Origin: PALSA-505 sp036267135
GTDB taxonomy: Bacteria > Actinomycetota > Actinomycetes > Streptosporangiales > Streptosporangiaceae
Assembly (NCBI GenBank): GCA_036267135.1
Contig: DATAWQ010000159.1
Coordinates: forward strand, 1 to 64,000
Direction: 5' to 3'
DNA: 64,000 nt
Shown here: piece after piece, positions 17,625 to 25,242 of the stretch
Numbering within the stretch: position 1 is the stretch's first letter
Layout of the letters: every line of letters starts with the position of its first letter
Notes under the pieces: model-generated
What the model was told of the DNA's origin: nothing
What the model saw: only the letters and a program-made list of their open reading frames with translations
Database searches by the model: none
Translations under genes and position numbers: made by a program

Positions 17625-17927
17625 GTGAGTACTGTGACCCAAACGGCCGAGGCACCTACGGCCGGGCGATCGTCAGGGAGGGTAATTGTCGCGGTCGTCC
17701 TCGTAGTTGTCGCAATCTTGTGCCTAATCGCAGCGATTCTTTACTTTTCCGAGCCCGCGAAGTCGCTGCCGAGCGTCCTCGGGGCCATTAAGTTCACCGG
17801 GCACAACGCGGGCCGGGCCAATAGCCACCGCTCGGTGCGCGGGATTGCCACGCTGGTCGTCGGCGTCGTCTGCCTGGTCGCGGCCGGGTTCGCCTACTTC
17901 TGGAAGGCCAAGCTCCGCGACGACTGA
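17625..17927 (+). CDS. small two-TM membrane protein
   Basis: A 100-residue protein, GTG start with GGGAGG four bases upstream. Two membrane segments are clear: VIVAVVLVVVAILCLIAAILYF near residues 20-41 and GIATLVVGVVCLVAAGFAYFW near 74-94. The extracytoplasmic loop is short and basic (HNAGRANSHRSVRG). Proteins of this shape occur widely in actinobacteria without assigned function. The gene stands alone, about 130 bases after the vWA gene. Confidence 0.82.
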   Translation: MSTVTQTAEAPTAGRSSGRVIVAVVLVVVAILCLIAAILYFSEPAKSLPSVLGAIKFTGHNAGRANSHRSVRGIATLVVGVVCLVAAGFAYFWKAKLRDD

Positions 17928-17947
17928 TCCAGCTGGGATCAGCCAGC

Positions 17948-17966
17948 CAGCCGGGTCACCCGGCTG
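17948..17966. terminator. short hairpin after the small membrane protein gene
   Basis: CAGCCGG (17948-17954) and CCGGCTG (17960-17966) form a 7-bp stem with a 5-base loop, 20 bases after the stop codon. No U-tract, so a candidate intrinsic terminator only. Confidence 0.4.
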
Positions 17967-18022
17967 AGCGGGCCGCACTCGTAACGGCCCGGGCGCGCCT
18001 GGATCCGCCCGGGCCTGACCGA

Positions 18023-18082
18023 GCGCCGGTCTAACCGGCGCCGTCTAACCCAGCGCCGACTAACCCAGCGCCGTCTAACCGA
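18023..18082 (-). repeat. four 15-bp tandem repeats spanning the metB stop codon
   Basis: Four imperfect copies of GCGCCGTCTAACCCA (plus strand; start positions 18023, 18038, 18053 and 18068). In the metB reading frame the unit contains the last codons and the stop, so read-through would meet ALG-stop, TALG-stop and SALG-stop in succession. This is a tandem duplication of the gene end. Confidence 0.85.
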
Positions 18083-19232
18083 GCGCCTGCCGCAGGTCTT
18101 CCACCAGATCGTCGGCGTTCTCGATGCCGACCGACAGCCGCACCAGGTCCTCGGGCACCGCGAGGGGCGAGCCCGCGGCCGAGGCGTGGGTCATCCGCCC
18201 GGGCAGCTCGATCAGCGATTCCACCCCGCCCAGCGACTCGGCCAGCGTGAACAGCCGGGTCCGCGCGCACACGGCCGCGGCCCGCTCCGGCGCCCCGTCC
18301 CCCTCCTTCACGCGGAACGACACCATCCCGCCGAAGGCGCGCATCTGCTTGGCCGCCAGTTCGTGACCCGGATGCGACGGCAGCCCCGGGTACAGCACCT
18401 CGCCGACCGCCGGATGGGCGGCCAGCATCTCGGCGATCCTGGCCGCGTTCGCGCAGTGCCGGTCCATCCGCACCCCGAGCGTCTTGATCCCGCGCAGGGT
18501 CAGCCAGGCGTCGAACGCCCCCGCCACCGCGCCCATGGCGTTCTGGTGGAAGGCCAGCCGCTCGCCGAGGCCGGCGTCGGCCACCACCAGGGCGCCACCC
18601 ACCACGTCGGAGTGCCCACCCAGGTACTTGGTGGTGGAGTGCACCACCACGTCGGCGCCCAGCGCTATCGGCCGCTGCAGGTACGGGGACGCGAACGTGC
18701 TGTCCACCACCAGCAGTGCCCCGGCGTCGTGGGCGATGTCGGCCAGCGCCGAGATGTCCGCGATGCCGAGCAGCGGGTTGGTCGGCGTCTCCACCCAGAT
18801 CACCTGGGGGCGGCGCTGCGCCGCGGCCGCCCTGACCGCCGCCGCGTCGCCGACCGGGACCGGTTGGTAACTGACCCCCCACCGCTCGTACACCTTGGAG
18901 AACAGGCGGAACGTGCCGCCGTAGGCGTCGTCGGGGATGAGCACGTGGTCGCCGGGCGAGCAGACCGTGCGCAGCAGGCAGTCCTCGGCCGCCATCCCGG
19001 AGGCGAACGCGATGCCCGCCGCGCCGCCCTCCAGCGCGGTCAGGCACTCCTCCAGCGCCGCCCTGGTCGGGTTGCCGGTCCTGGAGTACTCGTAGCCGCC
19101 GCGCAGGCCGCCCACGCCGTCCTGCTTGTACGTGGAGACCTGGTAGATCGGCGGCACCACCGCTCCGGTCAGCGGATCGGGTTCCTGGCCGGCATGGATC
19201 GCCAGCGTCTCGAAACCGTCCTCACGCGCCAT
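18075..19232 (-). CDS. metB: cystathionine gamma-synthase
   Basis: A 385-residue PLP enzyme of the Cys/Met metabolism family. Visible are the YSRTGNPTR motif, the PLP lysine K202 in VVHSTTKYLGGHSDVVGG and the C-terminal RLSVGIENADDLVEDLRQAL. It converts an activated homoserine ester and cysteine to cystathionine, although close homologues act as gamma-lyases. The ATG 19232 is preceded by AGGTGA at good spacing; longer starts are open but lack this. It lies 109 bases downstream of the CBS gene on the same strand, so the transsulfuration enzymes are probably co-expressed. The stop codon sits in a 15-bp tandem repeat. Confidence 0.9.
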   Translation of the reverse strand: MAREDGFETLAIHAGQEPDPLTGAVVPPIYQVSTYKQDGVGGLRGGYEYSRTGNPTRAALEECLTALEGGAAGIAFASGMAAEDCLLRTVCSPGDHVLIPDDAYGGTFRLFSKVYERWGVSYQPVPVGDAAAVRAAAAQRRPQVIWVETPTNPLLGIADISALADIAHDAGALLVVDSTFASPYLQRPIALGADVVVHSTTKYLGGHSDVVGGALVVADAGLGERLAFHQNAMGAVAGAFDAWLTLRGIKTLGVRMDRHCANAARIAEMLAAHPAVGEVLYPGLPSHPGHELAAKQMRAFGGMVSFRVKEGDGAPERAAAVCARTRLFTLAESLGGVESLIELPGRMTHASAAGSPLAVPEDLVRLSVGIENADDLVEDLRQALG

Positions 19233-19341
19233 GTCTTCACCTATCTGTCTGGTCATGGGATCCGTGCTCTTATTACTGTCGGCCTGGTTCCCGCCGTTGG
19301 GGGCTGACCGGACCGAGGCGGAGCTCGTCAATTAACAGAAA

Positions 19342-20748
19342 CTACCGTGTGGCTGGGCGCGGGTCCGGCTCGGCCAGGAACGTCAGCATGTCCTGGCGAG
19401 TGATCATGCCGACGGGCTTGCCGCCCATCAGCACCAGCGCCGCCCCGCCCTTCTTCAGCGCCGCCACCACGCTGGAGACCGGCTCGCCGGAGCCGACCAT
19501 CGGCAGCGGCGCGGACATCAGCCCACCCACCGGGTCGGCGGGCCGGGCCCGGCCCGCGACGAGCGCGTCGAGCAGGTCGTGCTCGACGATCGAGCCGACC
19601 ACCTCGGCCACCATGACCGGGGGCTCCTCCTTGATCACCGGGATCTGGGACACGTCGTACTCGCGCAGGATCGCGATCGCGGTGGCCACGCTCTCGCCCG
19701 GGTGGGTGTGCACGAACTCGGGCAGTACCTGCTGCTTGCTGGACAGCACGTCGGCGGCGGTGGGCTCGGCCGATGCCGTGGTGAGGAAGCCGTAGTCGGC
19801 CATCCACTCGTCGCTGAAGATCTTCCCCAGGTAGCCGCGGCCGCCGTCGGGCAGCAGGGCCACGATGATCGCGCCGGGGTCGGCCGCGGCCGCGACGCGC
19901 AGCGCGGCCACTACGGCCAGGCCGCAGGAACCGCCGGTGAGCAGCGCCTCTTCGCGGGCCAGCCTGCGGGTCATGAGGAACGACTCGGCGTCGCTGACCG
20001 AGATCACCTGGTCGGTGATCTCCCGGTCGAAGGTCTGCGGCCAGATGTCCTCGCCCACGCCCTCGATCAGGTAAGGCCGCCCGGACCCGCCCGAGTACAC
20101 CGACCCCTCGGGATCGGCGCCGATCACCTGGACCTGGCCGCCGGAGACTTCTTTCAGGTACCGGCCCGCGCCGCTGATCGTGCCGCCGGTGCCGATGCCG
20201 GCCACGAAGTGGGTGACCCGGCCGTCGGTCTGCTCCCAGATCTCCGGGCCGGTGGAGTGATAGTGCGAGTTCGGGTTCTCCGGGTTCGCGTACTGGTCCG
20301 GCTTCCACGCACCCGCAATCTCACCGGTCAGCCGGTCGGAGACCGAATAGTAGGAGTCGGGGTGGTCGGGCGAGACCACGGTCGGGCAGACCACGACCTC
20401 CGCGCCGTAGGCTCGCAGCACGTTGAGCTTGTCCGGGCCCACCTTGTCCGGGCAGATGAAGACGCAGCGGTAGCCCTTCTCGGCCGCGACGATGGCCAGG
20501 CCCACCCCGGTGTTGCCCGACGTCGGCTCCACGATCGTCCCGCCCGGCTGCAGCGCCCCCGACTTCTCCGCGGCCTCGACCATCCGCAACGCGATCCGGT
20601 CCTTGACCGAGCCGCCCGGGTTGAAGTACTCGACCTTGGCCGCGATCACCGGGCCGGCCCCGGCGCCAGGCAGGTCGCTGGTCACCTTGCGCAGCCTGAG
20701 CAGCGGCGTGTTGCCGACCAGCTCGATCAGGGAATCATGTATTTGCAT
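19342..20748 (-). CDS. cystathionine beta-synthase
   Basis: A 468-residue protein. An N-terminal PLP fold-type II domain carries the lysine K49 in NPGGSVKDRIAL, TSGNTGVGLAI and the GTGGTISGAGRYLKE loop. A C-terminal pair of CBS modules follows (about 330-460, ending PVGMITRQDMLTFL). It condenses serine (or its acetyl ester) with homocysteine to cystathionine, or acts as a cysteine synthase; the CBS pair suggests adenosyl-ligand regulation. The ATG 20748 has AGGTGG six bases upstream. The following gene is metB, so both halves of transsulfuration are together. Divergent from the thiolase gene. Confidence 0.92.
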   Translation of the reverse strand: MQIHDSLIELVGNTPLLRLRKVTSDLPGAGAGPVIAAKVEYFNPGGSVKDRIALRMVEAAEKSGALQPGGTIVEPTSGNTGVGLAIVAAEKGYRCVFICPDKVGPDKLNVLRAYGAEVVVCPTVVSPDHPDSYYSVSDRLTGEIAGAWKPDQYANPENPNSHYHSTGPEIWEQTDGRVTHFVAGIGTGGTISGAGRYLKEVSGGQVQVIGADPEGSVYSGGSGRPYLIEGVGEDIWPQTFDREITDQVISVSDAESFLMTRRLAREEALLTGGSCGLAVVAALRVAAAADPGAIIVALLPDGGRGYLGKIFSDEWMADYGFLTTASAEPTAADVLSSKQQVLPEFVHTHPGESVATAIAILREYDVSQIPVIKEEPPVMVAEVVGSIVEHDLLDALVAGRARPADPVGGLMSAPLPMVGSGEPVSSVVAALKKGGAALVLMGGKPVGMITRQDMLTFLAEPDPRPATR

Positions 20749-20899
20749 GATCAACCACCTATGCGTCAGCCGATGCCCGACGTTATCCCACTGGAGTTCC
20801 CTGTCCCGCCACGACGTCCGGCCCATCCAGGGGGCGGGAATGCGGCAGGGCCGGCCGGCGCTTGTAAGCTACTGTTGAGTAACGAAGCAGGGAGGGGCC

Positions 20900-22120
20900 A
20901 TGCCCGAGGCAGTCGTCGTCGCCACCGCACGCTCACCGATCGGCCGTGCGTTCAAGGGAACCATGACCAGCATCCGCCCGGACGATCTGACCGCGCAGAT
21001 CGTCACGGCGGCGCTGAAGCAGGTTCCGCAGCTCGATCCCCGTGACATCGAGGATCTGATGCTCGGCTGCGGGCTGCCCGGCGGCGAGCAGGGCTTCAAC
21101 ATGGCCCGCGTGGTCGCCGTCATGCTCGGTTTCGACCATCTGCCCGGCACCACGGTCAACCGGTACTGCTCCTCCTCGCTGCAGACCACCAGGATGGCGC
21201 TGCACGCGATCAGGGCCGGCGAGGGCGACGTGTTCGTCTCGGCCGGCGTGGAGTGCGTGAGCCGGTTCGCCAACGGCAGCAGCGACTCCTGGCCGGACAC
21301 TCACAACCCGGTGTTCGCCGACGCGGAGGCCAGGACGCAGCGCACCGCCGCCGGTGGCGGCGCCCCCTGGCACGACCCGCGCGAGGACGACGCGATCCCC
21401 GACATATACATCGCCATGGGTGAGACGGCGGAGAACCTCGCGCAACTCCACGGCGTCACCAGGCAGCGGCAGGACGAGTTCGGCGTCCGCTCGCAGAACC
21501 TGGCCGAGAAGGCGCTGGCCAACGGCTTCTGGCAGCGCGAGATCACACCGGTCACGCTGCCGGACGGCACCGTGATCAGCGCCGACGACGGCCCGCGGCC
21601 CGGCACCACGCTGGAGAAGGTGGCCGCACTCAAGCCGGCCTTCCGGCCGGACGGGACCGTCACCGCCGGCAACTGCTGCCCGCTCAACGACGGCGCCGCG
21701 GCCGTCGTGGTGATGAGCGACCGCAAGGCCGCCGAACTCGGCATCACCCCGCTGGCCCGCATCGTCTCCTCCGGCGTGACCGGGCTGTCACCCGAGATCA
21801 TGGGCCTCGGCCCGGTGGAGGCGTCACGGCGCGCGCTGGCCAGGGCCGGCATGACCATCGACGACATCGACCTGGTCGAGATCAACGAGGCCTTCGCCGC
21901 CCAGGTCATCCCCTCCTACACCGAGCTGGGCATCGACGAGGACAAGCTGAACGTCAACGGCGGGGCGATCGCGGTCGGGCACCCGTTCGGCATGACCGGG
22001 GCCAGGATCACAACCACCCTGCTGAACAGCCTGCGGTCCCACGACAAGACGTTCGGGCTGGAGACCATGTGCGTCGGCGGCGGCCAGGGCATGGCAATGA
22101 TCTTCGAGCGGCTCAGTTAA
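20900..22120 (+). CDS. acetyl-CoA C-acyltransferase (thiolase)
   Basis: A 406-residue thiolase. The nucleophilic cysteine C90 is in VNRYCSSSLQT. The catalytic NEAFA (EINEAFAAQ), the histidine in GGAIAVGHPFGMTGARI and the second cysteine C391 in MCVGGGQGMAMIFE are all present. It performs the thiolytic last step of beta-oxidation, or the reverse condensation. Sequence details (NRYCSSSLQT, CVGGGQG) fit the degradative FadA-type rather than the biosynthetic PhaA type. ATG 20900 follows AGGGAGG. No other fatty-acid gene adjoins. Confidence 0.93.
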   Translation: MPEAVVVATARSPIGRAFKGTMTSIRPDDLTAQIVTAALKQVPQLDPRDIEDLMLGCGLPGGEQGFNMARVVAVMLGFDHLPGTTVNRYCSSSLQTTRMALHAIRAGEGDVFVSAGVECVSRFANGSSDSWPDTHNPVFADAEARTQRTAAGGGAPWHDPREDDAIPDIYIAMGETAENLAQLHGVTRQRQDEFGVRSQNLAEKALANGFWQREITPVTLPDGTVISADDGPRPGTTLEKVAALKPAFRPDGTVTAGNCCPLNDGAAAVVVMSDRKAAELGITPLARIVSSGVTGLSPEIMGLGPVEASRRALARAGMTIDDIDLVEINEAFAAQVIPSYTELGIDEDKLNVNGGAIAVGHPFGMTGARITTTLLNSLRSHDKTFGLETMCVGGGQGMAMIFERLS

Positions 22121-22241
22121 CCCGCTGGTAGGCAACCCCCTCGTAACCAGGTTTTCGGAAAGCTGTCGCCTGGGGGGTTGTCATGGGGCCGGTCGTAGGG
22201 CACGCTCGCAGCAAGGAAGAGTTCTCCCATGGAGGTGCCAA

Positions 22242-22472
22242 TTGTCGCTGAGCCACTCCCCGGAGTTGCACAAAAACCTGATTGCGCGCATCCCGGTCGT
22301 TACGGGACGTGACCTCCACGAGTGGTTCAGAAGCCTCGAGTCCGGCCCTGCGTTCCTCCGCTGCGAGGAACGTGCTGTATGGCTGGCCGACGAGCACGGC
22401 CTCTCCCACGGGTACGCCCGCGCCATCGTGCACGAGTACGAGACGCGGCGCCGTAGCAGGCTGAACGCCTAG
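22242..22472 (+). CDS. DUF4287-like small protein
   Basis: A 76-residue protein beginning at TTG 22242 with GGAGG six bases upstream. The middle (VTGRDLHEWFRSL...CEERAVWLADEHGLSHGYARAIVHEYETRR) matches the layout of DUF4287 proteins, which end in a conserved GLGHGHAxAI-like helix. Function unknown. A possible TTGTCA at 22178-22183 precedes it by about 60 bases. Confidence 0.7.
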   Translation: MSLSHSPELHKNLIARIPVVTGRDLHEWFRSLESGPAFLRCEERAVWLADEHGLSHGYARAIVHEYETRRRSRLNA

Positions 22473-22526
22473 CCTGCTCTGCTTTCTAGCCGGACGGACG
22501 CCCTACGGCGCTTTATCAGCCGGGGA

Positions 22527-22532
22527 TAGGCT
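22527..22532 (+). promoter_or_regulatory. -10 box of a leaderless PPOX transcript
   Basis: TAGGCT ends exactly six bases before the ATG of the PPOX gene, and there is no Shine-Dalgarno sequence. This is the spacing expected when transcription starts at the start codon. A -35 element is not clear. Confidence 0.5.
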
Positions 22533-22538
22533 GTCGGT

Positions 22539-22949
22539 ATGCAGGCAGACGAGGCCCGAGCATTTCTTGCCGACCATCACCGGGCGGTGCTGGCTACCCA
22601 GCGAGCGGACGGTCGGCCGCAGTTGTCTCCGGTGGTGTGCGCGGTGGACGACGAGGGCCGCGTGCTCATCAGTACGCGCGAGACCGCGATCAAGACCAAG
22701 AACGTTCGTCGCGACCCTCGGGTGAGCCTGTGCGTGTTCACTGACGGCTTCTACGGCCCCTGGGCTCAGGTAGAGGGCACCGCGGAGGTGGTCTCGCTTC
22801 CTGACGCGATGGAGCCCCTCATGGAGTACTACCGCCGCGTCTCCGGCGAGCACCCCGACTGGCCCGACTACCGCGCCGCCATGATCCGCGACCAGCGCGT
22901 CATCATCCGCTTCTCCATAACCCGCGCCGGCCCCACCACCTCTGGCTAA
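22539..22949 (+). CDS. PPOX-class F420-dependent oxidoreductase
   Basis: A 136-residue split-barrel flavin/F420 protein: HHRAVLATQRADGRPQLSPVVCAVDDEGRVLIST at the N-terminus, the KNVRRDPRVSLCVF phosphate-binding stretch and the FYGPWAQVEGTAEVV strand. Members reduce diverse substrates with F420H2 or bind FMN or heme; the substrate is unknown. It is a single-gene unit with an apparent leaderless promoter, followed by a long gene-free stretch. Confidence 0.85.
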   Translation: MQADEARAFLADHHRAVLATQRADGRPQLSPVVCAVDDEGRVLISTRETAIKTKNVRRDPRVSLCVFTDGFYGPWAQVEGTAEVVSLPDAMEPLMEYYRRVSGEHPDWPDYRAAMIRDQRVIIRFSITRAGPTTSG

Positions 22950-23819
22950 TCCCATCACGTGCGCTCCCCCGGCCGCCTTGGCCGCTTTGCCCGCGCCGTG
23001 ACCAAATCTGCGGGCAGTATGCCCCATTTCGTACCCCCACAGCGCGTGCAAAGCAGTAGATGATCTTGGAACGAGGTGGGCGGAGGGGATTGCGGCTAAC
23101 GGAGCTATCCGGTACTTATCCGTGCATGCTGGACACGTGGCGTTTGTTGATCGAGGATACGTAGGGCGAGCGATCGAGCGGGATGCTCGATCGCCACGAG
23201 GAAGGCGGCCCTGGCGATGACTCCTGGTGGGCTGGCTCGCGCCGCCGAATCCCTCGAGTCTGGGTCTGGGTCTGCCCGAGCCGGACAGTGCGGCGGAACG
23301 TCCTTGACCGGGGTGGCGCGCCATCGTGCGCCGTGCTGGGAGGTCCGCCGTTTAGGGGCACCGCCGCGGGTCGCTGGGCAGCAACCGCAGGCGGAACGGG
23401 GTTAAGCCGCTGTCAACCTATACATGTGTGCCAGTTAACGCTAAGCGGCCACATTGGGATGCGTTCACAACCGCCAACAGGTGAATTCGCCGTTCGTTCT
23501 TCTCGTCGTTGCAGTGACGCCAGGAACCACCATTATTCAACGTCGCTTTTGCACACGTTTGCATTCGGCGATGAAGCGTGCGGCGTCTTGTCGACGATAG
23601 ACACCCGCGTACGTTGATCATTATCAAACATCGCAGTTATGTCGCAGCGGTAACCAACCATCCTTGTTTGCGTTGCCTTGTGGATGCGGGGCGGTCAGTC
23701 AGCGCCGCCTGCCGATCGCCTACGCAGGACCGGGCCCCAGCCAGGGCGAGCAGTCATGGGAAGAAGGCTGTACCTCGCGCTATGGCCACTGAACTGGTTA
23801 AACGTCGAATCAATCGCAG
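22950..23819. other. 870-bp gene-free, lower-GC stretch
   Basis: No reading frame here has convincing codon bias, a ribosome-binding site or a recognisable product. From about 23400 the base composition becomes clearly more AT-rich than the surroundings. Visible are a perfect 10-bp hairpin at 23170-23194, a small inverted repeat TTGAT-N4-ATCAA at 23614-23627 and a GTTAAC at about 23437 like those of the array beyond the tRNA. It may be a decayed integration site next to the tRNA; no integrase or transposase remains. Confidence 0.6.
23170..23194. other. perfect 10-bp hairpin in the gene-free region
   Basis: GCGATCGAGC at 23170-23179 pairs with GCTCGATCGC at 23185-23194 around a five-base loop. 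It could be a terminator, an att-like core or part of an RNA. It stands about 220 bases after the PPOX stop. Confidence 0.5.
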
Positions 23820-23892
23820 TGCCCCCGGTCGGATTCGAACCGACAACAGGACCCTTTTAGGGGGTCCGCCTCTACCTTTGGGCTACGGGGGC
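23820..23892 (-). tRNA. atypical class I tRNA, anticodon read as UAA
   Basis: Seventy-three bases fold as a complete cloverleaf on the minus strand: a 7-bp acceptor stem GCCCCCG/CGGGGGC with discriminator A, a D-arm with a GG pair in the loop, an anticodon stem GACCC/GGGTC with loop CCUAAAA, a five-base variable loop, and a T-arm GTCGG-TTCGAAT-CCGAC. The loop gives anticodon UAA (would read UUA, Leu), but with C instead of the near-universal U at position 33 and with a short variable loop, unlike class II tRNA-Leu. The CCA end is not encoded. Identity is therefore open: a rare class I Leu-anticodon tRNA, a tRNA pseudogene or a non-translational tRNA. Confidence 0.75.
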
Positions 23893-23965
23893 CCAACGTT
23901 GATCCCAGGCGGGGTTGGGATAGCCGTGATTGCATCGATATCGTACGACAATTTCTCCTCCCGGT

Positions 23966-23994
23966 ATATTCGTCAATGACATCTTTTTTGTCAA
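23966..23994 (-). promoter_or_regulatory. candidate promoter for the tRNA
   Basis: On the minus strand TTGACA (complement of 23989-23994) and GAATAT (complement of 23966-23971) are 17 bases apart, predicting a start near 23959, some 65 bases before the tRNA 5' end. GGGAGGAG lies at the predicted start and precedes a 22-codon TTG frame that ends inside the tRNA; this is noted without claiming translation. Confidence 0.45.
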
Positions 23995-24081
23995 GGAATG
24001 CGGAGTGTAACCGCAGACCGGATAATATAAACGGATCGTGACGGGAAGTGAGGAACATCGCCGCGGGTGCTCCCGGACTTT

Positions 24082-24421
24082 GTTAACGACTCGCTTACAT
24101 GCGTGCACAGAGGGAACATCGCATCGGGCGCCTCCCTCGTTACTTGACTGGAAAACGTGTTCTGCGTACTTGGTGCGGTAACAGCCCGATCCGTCCCCTG
24201 TCACATTGGTTTCCGTCGCTCGCTCGCGCGGGGGAAGATCCCGGAAGACGTTAACTCTCCGCTCGCTCCCGCACGGAGGAAAGGCTCAGGGCCGTTAACG
24301 TCCCGCTCGCTCGTCTGCGAAAGAAGGGCCGGCCTCGGTAACTTCACGCTCGCCCGAGCGCGGGGAAGGGCTAGCTCGTTAACTTCGCGCTTGATCGCGC
24401 GCGCGGAGGAAAACCGCATCG
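24082..24421. repeat. imperfect tandem array of ~40-44 bp units with GTTAAC boxes
   Basis: GTTAAC/GTAAC boxes recur at 24082, 24139, 24178, 24250, 24294, 24338 and 24378. The last four units are regular (steps 44, 44 and 40) and share GTTAAC, then CGCTCGCTC-like about 10 bases on, then a GGAAGG-like purine block; a related unit begins near 24207. The final box supplies the TAA stop of the uracil-DNA glycosylase gene. Segments in between vary too little to be CRISPR spacers. The array fills the whole gap between the tRNA promoter and udg; no gene lies in it. Confidence 0.7.
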
Positions 24422-25242
24422 AGCATCTCGGGGGTCACCCGGCCGGTGAACGTGTTCTGCTGGCTGGGGTGGTAGCAGCCGAGCAGCAGCACCGGGCCCG
24501 GCGAATCCATCCGGTCTGGCGGGCCCGGCGCCGGCCCGGCTTCTGATGGCTGGGCCGGGCGCCGGTCCAGGAGGACCTCGGCGGCGTGGCCGAACGCCGG
24601 GCGAGGGCGGGGAAGGCTGAAGCCGGCGGTGGCCAGCGACGGCCAGATCGCCTGCCAGGCGAATCCGCCCAGGCAGACGATCACGCGCAGCGAGTCCGCC
24701 AGAAGAGCGAGTTCGGCCTCCAGCCATGGCGCGCAGGCGTCACGTTCGGCGGGGGTGGGCTTGTTGGCGGGCGGGGCGCACCGGACCGTCGCGACCATCC
24801 TGGTGTTGATGAGCCGCTGGCCGTCGTCTGCCCGCACGCTCTGCGGCTGCGCGGCCAGGCCGCAGCGATACAGCGACGCGAACAGGAAGTCACCGCTGCG
24901 GTCCCCGGTGAAGATCCGGCCCGTCCGGTTGCCGCCGTGTGCGGCCGGAGCCAGGCCCACGATGAGCACCGCCGGGCGGTCCGCCCCCCAGCCGGGGATC
25001 GGCCGCCCCCAGTACGGCTCGGCGGCGAAGGAACGGCGCTTCTCGGCCGCGACCTGCTCCCGCCAGGCCACCAGCCTGGGGCAGGCCCGGCAGACGGACT
25101 GCCTGGCCACGAGCTCGTCGAGGGTGGCCGCGGTCGCGGCCAGCGTGCCGACGTCGGCGGGGCTGTGCGCCACCGGCGTGCGCAGGGTGGCCAGGTCGCC
25201 GGGCCAGCCGCTGCCTGGCTCGGCGGGCCGTGGGCCGGTCAC
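24379..25242 (-). CDS. uracil-DNA glycosylase, family 5 (UdgB) type
   Basis: A 287-residue Fe-S uracil-DNA glycosylase that removes deaminated bases. Motif 1 is GLAPAAHGGNRTGRIFTGD, and motif 3 is HPSQQNTFTGR near the C-terminus; both are of UdgB form, where motif 1 lacks the usual polar catalytic residue. Cysteines in VCRACPRL, RCAPP and LLGCYHPS probably bind a 4Fe-4S cluster. The GTG start overlaps the stop of the Ppx gene as GTGA. It is the last gene of the eno operon, and its stop codon lies in the first unit of the repeat array. Confidence 0.88.
   Translation of the reverse strand: MTGPRPAEPGSGWPGDLATLRTPVAHSPADVGTLAATAATLDELVARQSVCRACPRLVAWREQVAAEKRRSFAAEPYWGRPIPGWGADRPAVLIVGLAPAAHGGNRTGRIFTGDRSGDFLFASLYRCGLAAQPQSVRADDGQRLINTRMVATVRCAPPANKPTPAERDACAPWLEAELALLADSLRVIVCLGGFAWQAIWPSLATAGFSLPRPRPAFGHAAEVLLDRRPAQPSEAGPAPGPPDRMDSPGPVLLLGCYHPSQQNTFTGRVTPEMLDAVFLRARDQARS

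Noticed and set aside
22503..23324. 273-codon minus-strand frame over the PPOX gene and the gene-free region
   Set aside because: It overlaps a clear PPOX gene, lacks a ribosome-binding site and recognisable motifs, and its composition is not that of a real protein.
23890..23960. 22-codon leader peptide ending in the tRNA
   Set aside because: The predicted transcription start falls inside its Shine-Dalgarno sequence, so translation is unlikely. Mentioned only with the promoter.
24201..24419. 72-codon minus-strand frame over the repeat array
   Set aside because: Its protein is just the translated DNA repeat (RAS/ERR/VN blocks), with no ribosome-binding site. Kept as repeat DNA only.
24082..24421. 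CRISPR array
   Set aside because: The units repeat along their whole length with no conserved repeat and unique spacer alternation, and no cas gene is near.
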